From Dioszegia crocea (Eukaryota; Basidiomycota; Tremellomycetes; Tremellales; Bulleribasidiaceae): a stretch of DNA of 64,000 nt. The notes beneath the pieces were generated by a model. That model did no database searches, was not told where the DNA came from, and saw only the letters and a list, made by a program, of their open reading frames with translations. The stretch covers positions 558,156 to 622,155 of the forward strand of contig BCKK01000009.1 of assembly GCA_001600615.1 (NCBI GenBank), given 5' to 3'. The position numbers and the translations under genes are program-made. Positions 45,980 to 57,667 of this stretch are shown here, in pieces (position 1 is the first letter of the stretch; each line of letters begins with the position of its first letter).

Positions 45980-47651
45980 TTCGATAAGGTTGGATGATCC
46001 AGTTCAAGTCTGTGCGTAAACAGGGTATAGTGGCGAGGTCAGAGCGTATTCGCTATCTGAATATCAGTTATCAGATCGTATAGGTGACCGAGGGGATTCT
46101 TCCAAGCTCCGCTGACAAGGGCGAGATAAGACCAAAAAACGAACCTTTGATGCCAACGACAGTCCTCGGGCTTTTCGGCGAAAAGTGACTGGTGATGTAG
46201 ACGTACGTCTTGATTCTGGAAGGTCCGAGAACCAGTAGAAGAATCTAGTGAGAAGTCAGTGCGAGGAAGGGGCGTCATGAAAATTTCGCACGGCCTCATT
46301 GTTCTCGCGAGACACACACAGCGTGTGTGTGCTTCCACCTCGCGCGCCCTTTGCCCGTCAATCTCCCAGTTTTTCGACAGCGACGTGATAGATATGCGCC
46401 CGATTGGAATGCCTTGCATCGCCTGCTCCCAGGAGTGCTGTGCATATGTGGCTTAGAGCGTGGAGAGAGTACAAACCATGCTTGTGCTGCTCTGTGCTGC
46501 TCTGGTTGTTCAGTTCACCCCGTGCTAGGTGCTGACGTCATCATCGTCGCGTAAACGTTTAGACAGTCGCGTCGAAATTCGCTCAACGCTTGCTAAGACC
46601 TCAATCATCAATGTACGCTCGATATGTCTGCCGTCTCCTATCCAGATACAGCCTGTCCTCGGGATATCCATGACTGCTGTATGAAAATTCCGAATCACGC
46701 CCAACGATCCTGATTGTAATCCCGAGCGCTTGGACCGAATTCTCGAAAGGACCCCCCTCCCCCAATCCCATCTCACCCCTCTCCCTGATTTGGTGGCTCG
46801 TAAAGCCGCGAATCCTTGTTAGCGGAAGGCGATATCGAGGACAGCATTGTGGACAGGCCTCGATCCGATCATGGCCGTCGCCTTCCACAGCTGAGGCGAA
46901 GTTCGGGAATTTGAGAAATCTCCGTCGGTCCACCCGTCCTGCCCTCCCCTCATCCTCCCATATAATGTCCCGACCACGCCATCCACGTCAAATCCCCTTC
47001 GTTATGGATGCACCGTATCGAACCTCTGCTATATATCATCCTGCTATCCTTCACGGTGGTGGTATGGCATAGCAAGCATGAATTTGACTTTCAAGCGCCA
47101 GATCTGATACACACACGATGACGATGACGACGAGCTTGACGACGGACGGGTCCGTGCATATTCAGCAGCTAGTACAGTCAACTCTCATCACCTCCTCTCT
47201 CGTCTGTACTTCATCTTGCTCACTGTCCGACCAGCAACACATACCTGGATTGACCTAGCACCGCCACTCATACCGTCAGCCATGAGCTGCTGCTTTGAGT
47301 TCTGCTAGGTGAGTGAACCGCCCCCCATCGCGCGCTGTCAAGCTCTGATCAGTCATACATGACCCTCCTCCCTCTCCTCCTCCTTCCTCTCCCTTTCCTG
47401 AACAAATTCCATAATAGAGCTCTTGTACGCCTCATGTCCCCCATCACATGTTCACTCCCCACCCATCTGCTTCCAGCCCCATCTAGCTCGCCGCTGACGA
47501 TTGAAGAACTTGCAATCCCACGCCAACCCCCTCCTCCTCCCTCCTTCTCCCTCCTTCTCCCTCTATCTCCCTTCCCCCACTCCAACATACCACTATCCTC
47601 ACCCCACCTCTCGCCGACCTCATTCGTCGAGATCTTCGCCGATCATCGATC
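45980..47651. other. Long divergent intergenic region
   Basis: About 1.7 kb between GH16 and the first F-box/XPA-like gene. It holds a CACACAC/GTGTGTG inverted repeat at about 46313-46331 and CTGCTCTGTG tandem words near 46480. A probable leader intron lies at 47309-47352, immediately preceded by a 9-codon ATG-to-stop frame (47282-47308). A long pyrimidine tract runs at 47370-47640, typical of a core promoter. Minus-strand open frames such as 46601-46933 show no protein features. Confidence 0.45.
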
Positions 47652-49886
47652 ATGTCCCGTCAGCCATCCCCAACTTCGTCTGACGACCTCTCGCCACCTC
47701 CTTCCTCTCCTGCCGCTAAGACCGAAGATGATATTGAAGATCTCATTCCAGCCATGAATGACGGGGACGATTCCGACACTGATTCGGTGACCCAAAGAAT
47801 CAGGGCGTTCAATAAGAGCAAGCAGGAGGATGAGGGGGATGACGAAGATGCGGAGGGAGAAGACGAACTGGAGGAAGAGATCGAAGAGGTGGAGGTGGAG
47901 GTGAAGAAGAAGCCTGCTTCTAAGAAGCGGAAGATCAAGAAGCAAAGCGACAGCGAGGCGGAGAGTACCGATTACGAGCCGGGCGGTAAGGGCAAGAAGG
48001 GGAAGAAGTCTAAGACGAAGAAGAAGGGCGAGGGTAAGGGTAAAGGGAAAGGGAAGAAGGAGGCCAAGGTGCCTGAGAAGAAGGTGTTAAGGGCCAAGGC
48101 GGCAGTGTGGGGGGATCTACCGGATTGGGAGGATAGGGAGGATTCTCCTTTGTTGGAGCTGCCTGGAGATGTCCTGGATCGGTGTTTTGGCGCTAATCAG
48201 GATCTGGAGGTGAGTTCCCAATGGCACTTCAGGGAACAAGACAAAGTGCTGACGTGCCCAGCTTAGGGACTTCGTCGCCCTCGCCGGCGTGAACAAATTC
48301 TTCCGCCACCACCTAAACGACTCCTTCTTCCACGTAAGTCTCGTCCTTGTTTTTCCGACAAGGTATGTCAGGCTGACGAACAGGAACTCTGGTTCGTTTC
48401 CGGAACAGAGGTACCGGGTCCCTACCATGGGTCTCCCGGGCGTCTTCTAAAGACCCAGACCATTCACGACCCCGTTACCAAAACGGACACCACCTCCCCC
48501 AATCGTCCCAAGGGTCATCCGGCATGGACAGCCTTCACCCGGGACATCAAACCCTGGTGGATCGATCCTGTCGACCCGGACTACCCCTCCGATCCGACGA
48601 CGGCCGTTCCGACATCTCGCCGAAACAAAAAGTCCACCAGCCCTGCGCCACAGCCCTCCAAGCCAAAGGTCAAACACTATACACCTCACGGACCACGTTC
48701 TGGGTGGACGAGAGCGCAATATACGGTCTACAAAGAGGAGAAGAGCAGGTACGGGGCTCGACAGCTGAAGAAACGGCTTGCAGCTGCGGAAGAGGCGGCC
48801 AAGAAAGCTGTGGCCGACTCGAAGGGACGGAGTATCAAGGTCGGGAAGATCAATCGATCAATCTTGAGTGTGGTGCTCGGTCGTCAGAATGGGGTGGAGG
48901 CTGTGAAGAAGGATGAAAGGGGAATGCCTGTCATTGAGAAGGCTGAAGCAAAGGAGATTGTCGTGGGAGAGGACGGAAAGGAACTAGTGCCGAAAAAGAA
49001 TAAGAAGAGGCGGAAGGTGGAAAAGGCTGCAATGCCCCGTTCAAAGGTCAGGGAGCCCATTCCAGAATGGGAGAAGAATCATCAGGACGAGTGGGAGGTG
49101 CCCGATACGGATGATGAGGAAGAGCCAGTGGTGGAGAGGGAAGTGCGGTTTGGTCCTGATGGGCAGAAGATCCCTTGCGATTTCTGGCCTAGTAAATGGA
49201 GAAAGGTCATTGCGGGAGAGGTCAACGGTTCTTGGATCAATCTGACGGTGAGCTGGATTGCGTACGGAGTGTTGTGCCATCCGATGCGAGAATAAGCTGA
49301 CATTTCAGGATGCAATGAAAACGTTCAAGGTGTCTAAATCGGAGCTGATCACTTTGCGACATATTCTGATTGTAAGTTTCTTGCGGGCCGGGAGTACGTT
49401 GAGCTGACGAGACGATAGGCCAATCCCCTTAGCTGCAAACAGTTAGTCATTCAAAAATGATGATCTCCCTGGGCGAAGCTGACATCTTCAGGCCTCAGCA
49501 GATGTACGCTCGATATTCAAGCCCGCCGAGACTGAGTCGCGAGCTGATATGTCAGGTTCAATAAACCTGCAGTTGAGGCATTGGCGTATCGGTCCCATGG
49601 GGGACACTCGGCTCATCTACAGCATATGTCAGTTTTTATGCTTTCAAAGCGCATGTGGCCATGCTGATTTGGTTGTAGGGTCAACACTGCCGAACGGGCC
49701 CGAAAGGCTAACGACGCCAAGCAGGCCAAAGCTGACAAGGCGAGAGCAAACGGTGAAAAGGTACCTAAGCGAAAGCACATCGTAGATCCCATGGAAACGG
49801 TACTTGACCTGCGGTATGGCATGTACTGGGGTGATAATGCTGAGTGCAGCAAGAAGTGTTGGTGTAGGAATGGGGGATGGCAGTGA
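47652..49886 (+). CDS. F-box-like protein with XPA/Rad14 C-terminal-like region, copy 1
   Basis: Residues 1-150 are acidic then strongly basic (Lys/Gly repeats, nuclear-localisation-like). Then comes an F-box-like motif, SPLLELPGDVLDRCFGANQD followed by LRDFVALAGVNKFFRHHL. A long charged linker ends with EWEVPDTDDEEEP and the DFWPSKWRKVIAGEVNGSWI block. The C-terminal part reads TDAMKTFKVSKSELITLRHI, then ANP, MFNKPAVEALAYRSHGGHS and a basic helix. This has the same order as the XPA/Rad14 DNA-binding C-terminal part (T..AK..Y.L...DL...NP...M.LY...V...A...GG). At least seven exons. Both domain calls are from pattern and are inference. A role in ubiquitin ligase targeting to DNA is conceivable but unproven. 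Confidence 0.7.
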
Positions 49887-50132
49887 GGGGGAATGAGGCG
49901 TTGGATGTTTCAAGCAAGGCAGGGTTTTGCGGGTGTGACTTGTGTAGGCTGAGGGGAGGGGCTTTGGGTTGTGCGAAAGGAGTTTGATTGTGTATCGCGT
50001 CGATACACGCGCCTTAGGTCGGGGCTTTGTAGAAATAGCATGTACGTTGTAAGTACTAGTCGCATCCTCTGATGGACTCAATTGTCTTCTGGGGACGACA
50101 TCAAAAGTGGAAAGAGATACGACATAGATACA

Positions 50133-51634
50133 TTATTCGATGGTTGGTCGCTTTAACAACACAGCGTCCTCGTCCATCTCATCCTCCTCATTATCCCCAC
50201 TGCCCGACTCAGCCCCTTGCTCCACTTCCACTTCTGGTTCCCTTTCCAACCCCTCTTCTGCCACCTTGGCAACTCCCGATCCAGCTGGTTCGCCCTGAGA
50301 TACAGGCGGTAGATCCACCATGCTCAGTGTCGACGATGAGCTTCCCGGTCTAGGAGCCGAGATCTCAATCAGAGCTTCCAGCATTTGCCGTTGTGTCGAC
50401 TCCGCCAGATTAGCGACATCAGACGGCGACAGCCCTTTGGTAGATATAGGGGGTAAGACTAGTGTGATCAGCTCATGTCCGATTGCCACGACTGAAGTAC
50501 TAACCTCGTATTCTTAGTGTACCAGAATCGAATCGAGATGACCCATCAAACAGCCTGTGGTAATTCTCACAGACAACCGGTATTATAGGTACTTGAGCTT
50601 GAACGGCGAGGTGGAATGCGCCCTTTTTGAATGGTAGGAGTTTGGATTCGGCGGAAGAGGAGCGGGTACCTTCTGGGAAGACCCATAGTGATATCTGACT
50701 ACGTCAGCTTTGCTCTTGCGAGATTTGACGCGAATGCGGGGCAGTCTGGAAGAGTCGAGAACATAGGGACGAAAAACTTGCCCCTCTAGCCTTCATATCG
50801 TCTGCTGCTTCAGCCATCGCTGCCAGTGCATTCTTCCTATTCTTCCGATCAACAAACACAGCACCGGATGCTGCCACTATCTTGTCAGCCATACACCAAA
50901 CGCCAGTGTTGTTGTAGACATACGGTATTGACCCAACAAAGGCGCCCACATCAACTCTTTCTTAGCCATGATACTCGCCCGTTTAGGGAATATCCGGCCG
51001 AGATATAGGATGTCAAAGAAGCTAGACATATCAGCTGGTCTCTCGTAGGCATAGGTAGCTTGGAATATAAAAGCGCAGCCCACCTTTGATGGTTCCCAAC
51101 CAAAATTGCGCTCTGCTCTTTCCCAACCTCTTGCTCCAGATGCTCTCCGCCCTCAACTACCAGCTTGACGCCTATTAGTGGGCTTGTAATACCGTAGAAG
51201 GACCTAGCGACGAGGTAGTTGATGTTCAGGCGCTAAGGCGGTCAGCGTGAGTCAGGAACGGCGTGTTTGGGTATTGACGGTGGCGAATGGGTCTTGACGC
51301 GCCGCTTGACTTGCTGAGCACCTCGCCGCGCAGCGATAGCAAGATCGATCCTGGCTCGGCTGTACCCGGAATCCGAACTTACCTGTCCCACTACGGTAGC
51401 TACCAAGCTAATGAATACCCCCGCAACACTCATGAACCCCAGGGTACCCGCGTAGAGCGTGAAGTGATACGCATATCGCGCCCGACGAGATTTCCGGCTG
51501 AGAACGCCCAAAGTCGACAGAGCGATGGTGGATAAGAGTGCAAAGGGCTTCAGTAGCGACAGGAACATGTTCCTGCCTTGTAGAGTAGTCAGATTGAGGG
51601 AGATGTACACACCATGAAGCGCTTTTGTTGCCAT
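50133..51634 (-). CDS. SLC1: 1-acyl-sn-glycerol-3-phosphate acyltransferase (PlsC/Slc1 type)
   Basis: Acylates lysophosphatidic acid to phosphatidic acid in ER or lipid-droplet membranes. The N-terminus has two hydrophobic spans (about 51430-51570). Catalytic block I is NHQSFFDILYLGRIFP (the NHxxxxD form, with Q in second place). FVDRKNRKNA follows, and block III is VFPEGTRSS. The protein ends with an acidic tail (GDNEEDEMDEDAVLLKRP). The ATG at 51632-51634 is used; upstream in-frame codons lack an ATG. A 36-nt segment at 51577-51612 has perfect splice signals (GTGTGT, CTGACT, AAG) and is a multiple of three, so both spliced and unspliced forms would be in frame. It is divergent from GMF and convergent with copy 1 of the F-box/XPA-like family. 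Confidence 0.9.
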
Positions 51635-51812
51635 GGGTCCTTTTGGCGCCGAGGCCGAGGGCAATCAGGCACCGGCGCGTGGGACGACCAGTTTACGTAA
51701 ACTTCGGGTAAACCGCTTAAACCCATGACGCGCCTCGTCTCGCTTGAGCCTTCGTCGCATGAGGGTGTATATCTTGCCTACTCACCATCGCTGCAGAAGT
51801 CGTCAAGCCATT

Positions 51813-52612
51813 ATGGTGAGTTGCGTAGCTGCGCTGACGTGACGAGGCACTAATCATTGAAGCTGACAATCAGTCTCGTACAGTAGATATCCCCGTCGAC
51901 GTCAAGGATGCGCTCAAGAAGTTCCGCTTTGCCAACAACAAGGGTACTGCCGCTATCTCAGGTGAGTTTCTAGCAATACCAGGGACGGCATGATACGATA
52001 CATCTGGACCAGATATTCTACTCGAAGCCGAACTGATATCCCTAGTGAAGATCGTCAAGGCGGATCTATCCATGAAGGTTGATGAGCAATTCAAAGATCA
52101 ATCAATCGATGAGATTGCCGAAGGTGTGTTGCGACTCTGATTCGAGATATCGGCCAGATGACTTCCGGAACGTGGCTGACGGATCAAAGAGCTACCAGAG
52201 AACTCACCTCGCTTCGTCTTGATTTCACACGAATTAGTGAGTGGGATATCAAGAGCCTAGCTTACGGATGTGTCCGTGCTGACGGTATAGAAACACAAGG
52301 ATGGACGGATATCGTATCCCCTGATTCTGGTCAACTGGTCCGTCCTATATTGGCTGGGGAGAAGCTACTCCGGCCGTTGGCTGATAATCAGGGCACCAAG
52401 CGGCTCGCCAACGGATCTGATGACGCTCCACGCTTCGAGTTTATCTTACTTCCAGCAAACTGCAGAGGTGGCAAAGGTATGCTTTATCCCGCAAATATTG
52501 TCTCTTATATGTGCGCATTAGAAGTCAGAGCTGACTTTAGTAGATACTGGAAGTGAGAGAAGGAGCCGAGGGATTGACGGAGAAGTCGGTCGAAGATAGA
52601 TTACTCGCTTGA
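51813..52612 (+). CDS. AIM7: Glia maturation factor / Aim7 (ADF-cofilin family)
   Basis: An actin regulator that debranches Arp2/3 networks. Seven exons (51813-51815, 51874-51961, 52046-52123, 52190-52236, 52291-52337, 52392-52476, 52544-52612) join to 138 residues, the standard GMF size. The first exon contains the ATG alone. Recognisable segments are VKDALKKFRFANNKGTAAIS, ELPENSPRFVLISHEL, KHKDGRISYPLILVNW and a C-terminal ILEVREGAEGLTEK. The order and residues match GMF rather than cofilin or coactosin. It shares a divergent promoter of about 180 bp with the acyltransferase. Confidence 0.9.
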
Positions 52613-52945
52613 TCCGTTACCCTCAGCACACATCTCAATTTTGGGACCCCGAGTGGAATTTTCAGAACCTACTAGTCTCGTAGGGGCCTGTGGGAGCATC
52701 ATTTGTACCTCACTGCTAATCTCACATTGAGGTACTACTATACAAGTACGCCGAGCGGCGAAGGGAAGACGCTGGAACTCGCCAGAAGCGGATCTCGGCT
52801 TTACGGCATGCCGGTCCCGCTCTGTCCCGCTCACTGTTGTTCCGCGGTCAACTGATCAAAGCTTTGCCACATTACATCTATCCATCTCTACTCATCTTTC
52901 AGTACTTTCCATCTTCCTATCGCCCTTCAAATACATTGTCTTAAC
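52613..52945. other. Intergenic before F-box/XPA-like copy 2
   Basis: Holds the GMF 3' end and a CT-rich leader (52870-52930). No gene was recognised. Confidence 0.5.
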
Positions 52946-54761
52946 ATGGTTGTTCCTCAGAATCCTACGCCCAAGAAAACAGGCGGGCTAGCAACAGCCC
53001 TTCAAACGGGATCCGGCGGAATGGTTTCTAGCCAACCCGCTGTGCCTCCCCCATCGATGGTCAGCCTACCTGTAACCTAGTCCACTCAAGGGCCTCCTGC
53101 AACTCCGACAAAGAAGCGCAAAGACGCCGCAAAGACGCCAGATGGTGGAGATAAACCAGACACACCCAGGAAAAGAGCTGCGAAGGGGAAAGATAAGCCG
53201 GAGACGTTGAAGCAGAAGGCTGCGAGGGAGAAAAAGGAGAGGGAGGACTTTATCAAGGCGAGGAAGTTGAGATATGAGCCGAAGTGGGGTATGAGGCGGG
53301 AATGCCCGTTGCTGGATAAGTTGCCGAATGATTTGTTGGATCAGTGCTTCAACATACGCCAAGGCTTTGAGGTGAGCTTGGATCTTTTAACGTGGGGCTG
53401 TGCTGACTGACAGATGCGTGACTGGGTGGCTTTGGCAGGAGCAAGCACCTTCTTTAGAGACCATATCAATGAGGAAGTCTTCAAGGTGAGTCATTATGTC
53501 CAGGCCGGCAATATCAGCTGACGAAACGAGGAAATCTCCGCGCCTACGCTCAACCTCGGCCCAACCAAAAAGCGAGGACCTGCCTATCATCCCTTCTCGC
53601 AAGAGATTACACCCTGGCGAGAGGCTCATCCTGTCACTATGACCGTACCCGCAGACCCTACCCCATCGTATCATACCCCTGCTGGACCTCGAGACAAGTG
53701 GACGAAGGCGGAGTACGAGCAATACAAGAAGGAGAAGGACGCCTATATTGCCAACGAGAGAAGAAAGCGGGAGACCAAAAGCCGATTCGTGGGAGGTCGG
53801 TTTGTGACTGGCAAGCCAACCCTTCCTAAGCCGAAGATGATTTGCTACAATGGTTATCCGACTGGAGACCAATCTATCGTTCCTGGTGTTAAAGCTGTAC
53901 CGAAGGAGCCAGCAGCATCACAGGACGAGGGGGCGGAGTGGGTCGTGCCTGATATCAGGGAAGAGGATCAATTGGAGGCGGAACCTCCGGTGGTGCGATA
54001 TGTGAATGCTGAGCACGAGGCTTTGAAGGATTTTTGGCCTAGCGCAACGCGAACCAAGATTGCGGAAGATGTGAATAAAGACTGGATCAAGAAGTCTGTA
54101 AGTCTGGTTGGGCCTTGCAAGTGGTGATCATTGAAGGTGGCTGATTCTCAGGATGTCACTAGTATCTATACAGTCACGGTCGATGAATTGACTTCAATTC
54201 GACATGCTCTGGTAGTGAGTGCCCTCAAACGCTTTAGCAGGGGTGCAAGCTGACAATGCCCAGCCTATGAACAACCAATATAAGACGTGAGTGTATGGAT
54301 CTCGATAAAAGGTCTTTGCTGATGGTCTCAGAAAAGCACACGCGTACGCTTACTGCTGGCTTTGTTATCGGTCGATGCCGAAAATGCTGACTAGACAGAT
54401 ATCAGGTTGCAGCAATCAAAGCACTGTCCATATCGATTCGTGGGGGATACGAAGGCTACCTTGAGCACCTGTAAGTCTGGCCTTCGCGGAGCTACGATAT
54501 GCAACTGACAGCGTCAGTAATATTATCAAAGTCAAGAACCAGAAAGCTGCCGCCGCGAAGCAGGCCAAAATTGATAAAGCCATAGCTGAAGGCAAGCCGA
54601 TTCCACAACGCAAAAAGAAGGCGCCAGCAGCTAGGCTACACACTTCATCTGGACACAAAAACATCTTTGAGCAGATGGGCTTCTTCTGTATGTGCTGCGA
54701 AGGTGGGAACGACGAAGAGTATGAGGACAATGAGGATTTTGCGGGGGAACAGTATTTCTAG
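52946..54761 (+). CDS. F-box-like protein with XPA/Rad14 C-terminal-like region, copy 2
   Basis: Paralogue of the gene at 47652. After a ~40-residue start a short intron must be removed to bypass an in-frame TAG at 53078-53080. Either a 57-nt intron from 53024 or a 21-nt one from 53060 would keep frame. A basic stretch then leads to the F-box-like CPLLDKLPNDLLDQCFNIRQ and MRDWVALAGASTFFRDHI, a GPRDKWTKAEYEQYKKEKDA block shared with copies 1 and 3, EWVVPDIREED, ALKDFWPSATRTKIAEDVNK and VTSIYTVTVDELTSIRHALV. It goes on to AYQVAAIKALSISIRGGYEG and ends in a short cysteine cluster (GFFCMCCEG) and acidic tail. It is the most diverged copy in the C-terminal block. Confidence 0.65.
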
Positions 54762-55030
54762 ATTGAAGCTTGTTATGAATGGCGGGATTTTGTTCTGGTG
54801 ACTGGAGATCGTGGCATGGCTTCACTCTTCACTTCGGCGGTGGAGCCTGCCTCACATCCCCACAGGATCACTGGCACCGAGGGGATAGCGCACGCCACTG
54901 CAACTACACATTCCTCACATTACGGCATGGGATGACTGGACTCTCAAAGGGCTAATTAATTATCCCTGGCCGATCTTTGCCACCGTTCACCTACTCAGGC
55001 AATCACCAAGGCACACATAAAGTCCACCGC

Positions 55031-56984
55031 ATGATGTTTGAGACTCCAACCAAAGTCTCAGAGGCTTCGGGAAGCCTAGCACCACCTGTACATTCAACCT
55101 CGGACGTACTTTCGGGTCCGAGCGCCGCCGTCCAAGCACCTGCTCTATCCAAATAGCGCTGCCGTGACCACTCCTGCGAAAAAGGCTAAGGGGAAAGCTA
55201 AGGATATATTGGTGAAGGAAGCGACATCAACCGGTCCGAGCGCGCTTTTGGCCAGAGTGCCGAAATGGAAAGATCTCCCAGACTGGAAAGGTATGACGGT
55301 GTGCCCACTGTTGACGATGCCTGGGGAGGTACTTGATAAGTGCTTCAATCCTGATCAGAACTTTCATGTAAGTTGTCGTGTATAGTGTGCATGTATGTGC
55401 CGTAGACAGGAGCTGACACCATAGGCAAGGGATTGGATCGCGCTGGCGGGCGTGAATCGATTCTTTAGAGAACGGCTTGATCAACAAGTGTTTGAGGTGA
55501 GTAAGGGTTTGTAGTTTGAAGGCTGCAATCAGGATGTAACGAGTTCAAGCGTGGCTGACTAGCACAGGAGATCTGGATCGACAATGAAGAACCCAATTAC
55601 AAATCCCATATCCGACCTCAAGGTCTTCCCGCTTGGCATATCTTCACCCGAGAGCCAACTACTCCTGCGCCCATAGCTCCAAGTCCTGCAACAAAGACCA
55701 AGCCCGCAAAATTACCCTTTCGACCCCCTGCTGGACCACGCGAAAAGTGGACACGGGCGCAGTACGCCCTGTACAAAGAAGCGAGGCGTCACTACTCTAT
55801 CGTTGAAAAGAAGGGACGGGCTGACAAGGCCGAGAAGGCGGCGTTGAAGGCCTTGTCGGAAGCTGCGAAGGTCGTCAAGGCATCACGGAAGTTGAGGGTT
55901 GGAAGGACGGATCGGACGGTGTATATGATGGTGGCTGGGCGAAGGGAGGGGGAACCTACAGTCAAGAAGGATGCGTGGGGTATGCCTATCGGAGAGAAAG
56001 AGGCGGCTGAGGCGGAGAAGGCGCAGACGCACAAGGAGAGAGTCGCAAGGGTGAAAGCTCGGGCAAAGGCTAGGAAGGACGAAGCTGAGGCTACGAGATT
56101 TGATATCTACGGAGACTCAGCGCCGGACTGGGCGAGGGAGTCTGAGGGGGAAGAGTGGGTAGTGCCTGATACGGATGGAGAGGATGATCTTGGGCCTGAG
56201 GAGGAGGTCGAGTTTGATCAAGAGGGGAATGAGGTGGTTGGGCGGTGGAAGAATGAGTCGAGGAGTCAACTGGCGGTGCAGATCAATGATGTTTGGATTA
56301 ATCAGACTGTGAGTCGTCGGCAAGGTGACTGCTGATGTCAGAACGCCATCAAAGAGTACGATGTGACCAGAGCGGAATTGCTCGGACTGCGTCATGCGCT
56401 GATTGTGAGTCATATCTTGACACCAGAAGATTAGAGCTCATCGTTACAGGCCAATCCACGCAACTCGAAACAGTAAGCTGGTCCGTACATGTGTATTTGA
56501 CAGCAGGTAGCTGACCGTTTAGACCCCAGCAGATGTGAGTGGGATAGTGGCCGGTGGCAACTCAGCTGACGGGCAGGTTCTTAAAGGCTGCGGTCGGGTC
56601 GTTGGCTTTACGATCTCACGGTGGAATGGCGGGCCATATGGTACATGCGTAAGTCTGCTCCAGCCTCCAGAGGTGATGTACTCATACACCAGTGAGAACA
56701 AGGCCTCGATATCTCAGAAGAGGGCCGCCAACAAAAAGGCTAAAGCTATCGCCGAAGGCAAACCGGTACCCGCTAAGAAACCCAAGACCAGGTTCCCAAC
56801 GGCGGAGGAAAGCAAAGCATACAGAGCTATGGCGGACTATGATTTTGGCTACGACGATGATTACTACGAGGATGATGATGATGATTTTGGAAGGGGTGGA
56901 TGTGAGGACTGTATGGAGTTGTGGGTGCATGGCGTCGGACCGCCCGGCGGGAGGTGTGATCATGCAGGAGGGAGTGGGAGTTGA
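55031..56984 (+). CDS. F-box-like protein with XPA/Rad14 C-terminal-like region, copy 3
   Basis: Third paralogue. The N-terminus is uncertain: the ATGs at 55031 and 55034 lead to a stop at 55154 unless an intron (for example 55090-55138) is removed, which then reads into TTPAKKAKGKAKD. The F-box-like part is CPLLTMPGEVLDKCFNPDQN with ARDWIALAGVNRFFRERL. It is followed by PPAGPREKWTRAQYALYKEA, a Lys/Ala/Glu-rich helix, and EWVVPDTDGEDD. The XPA-like part is NAIKEYDVTRAELLGLRHAL, ANPRNSK and then FLKAAVGSLALRSHGG, near-identical in pattern to copy 1. It ends with an Asp/Tyr-rich tract and a cysteine pair (CEDC). It lies 270 bp after copy 2, consistent with tandem duplication. Confidence 0.65.
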
Positions 56985-57667
56985 GCTGCCGGGCCGTTTA
57001 GGGCGGGTACGTGAATATGGCGGTGGGGAAGCAGAGTTCGTACAGACCCGGAGCGGAAGATTGCTAGTGGCAAAATCAAGATCAGCACGGAGAGCGAGCT
57101 TCAGGTCCCGATTCCACGAATATACTGATCTCACGAACGCACAATTCCAGGTTTGACCACTCACAGTTTTGCTAATCATAGCCACGGCGTCCGACGATAC
57201 ACCCTCAAAGCTCTTAGTGAAAAGATGCTGGCTGATACAGTGCAACACCCGAATGACTCGAACGCGGCGCTCCGTGCAGCTTTCCGGCCGGGACATATCA
57301 AGCCTGACCCAGTCGTTAGTCTGTCCAGTGACTACTTTGGGGGGGCAGAAAGAAAGAAATCGCGATGTATGACGTGAGCCAGGCGCGGAACCTGGGATCC
57401 TTGCGCGCGTATCAACACGAAAACACGGCAGTTCTCCTTTGACGACATCACCCCAGCGATACCCAGTACAGTGTCGCTCGGCCCTATCCCTCGTGCTTTG
57501 TCACATATTTTCCAGGCTGTCCCATCAACCGCACCCACAGCCTCTCACGCACAACGCCATCCCTCCGCCATTGTATACGGCACCACTCACGTCTACCATT
57601 ACCCACCTTTGATTCTCCCTCACAATCACACTCTACGCTCGGCGCCTTTCTTTCCCCAACCCAGAAG
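56985..57667. other. Intergenic after F-box/XPA-like copy 3
   Basis: About 680 bp. A plus-strand open frame at 57153-57377 has no recognisable features. The right end is CT-rich leader for the next gene. Nothing else was identified. Confidence 0.45.

Noticed and set aside
46601..46933. 110-codon minus-strand frame in the long intergenic region
   Set aside because: No family resemblance, no promoter or splice context, and composition like flanking non-coding DNA.
47359..47757. 132-codon frame overlapping the start of F-box/XPA-like copy 1
   Set aside because: Lies in a pyrimidine-rich promoter tract (Leu/Pro/Ser repeats) and overlaps the true start in another frame.
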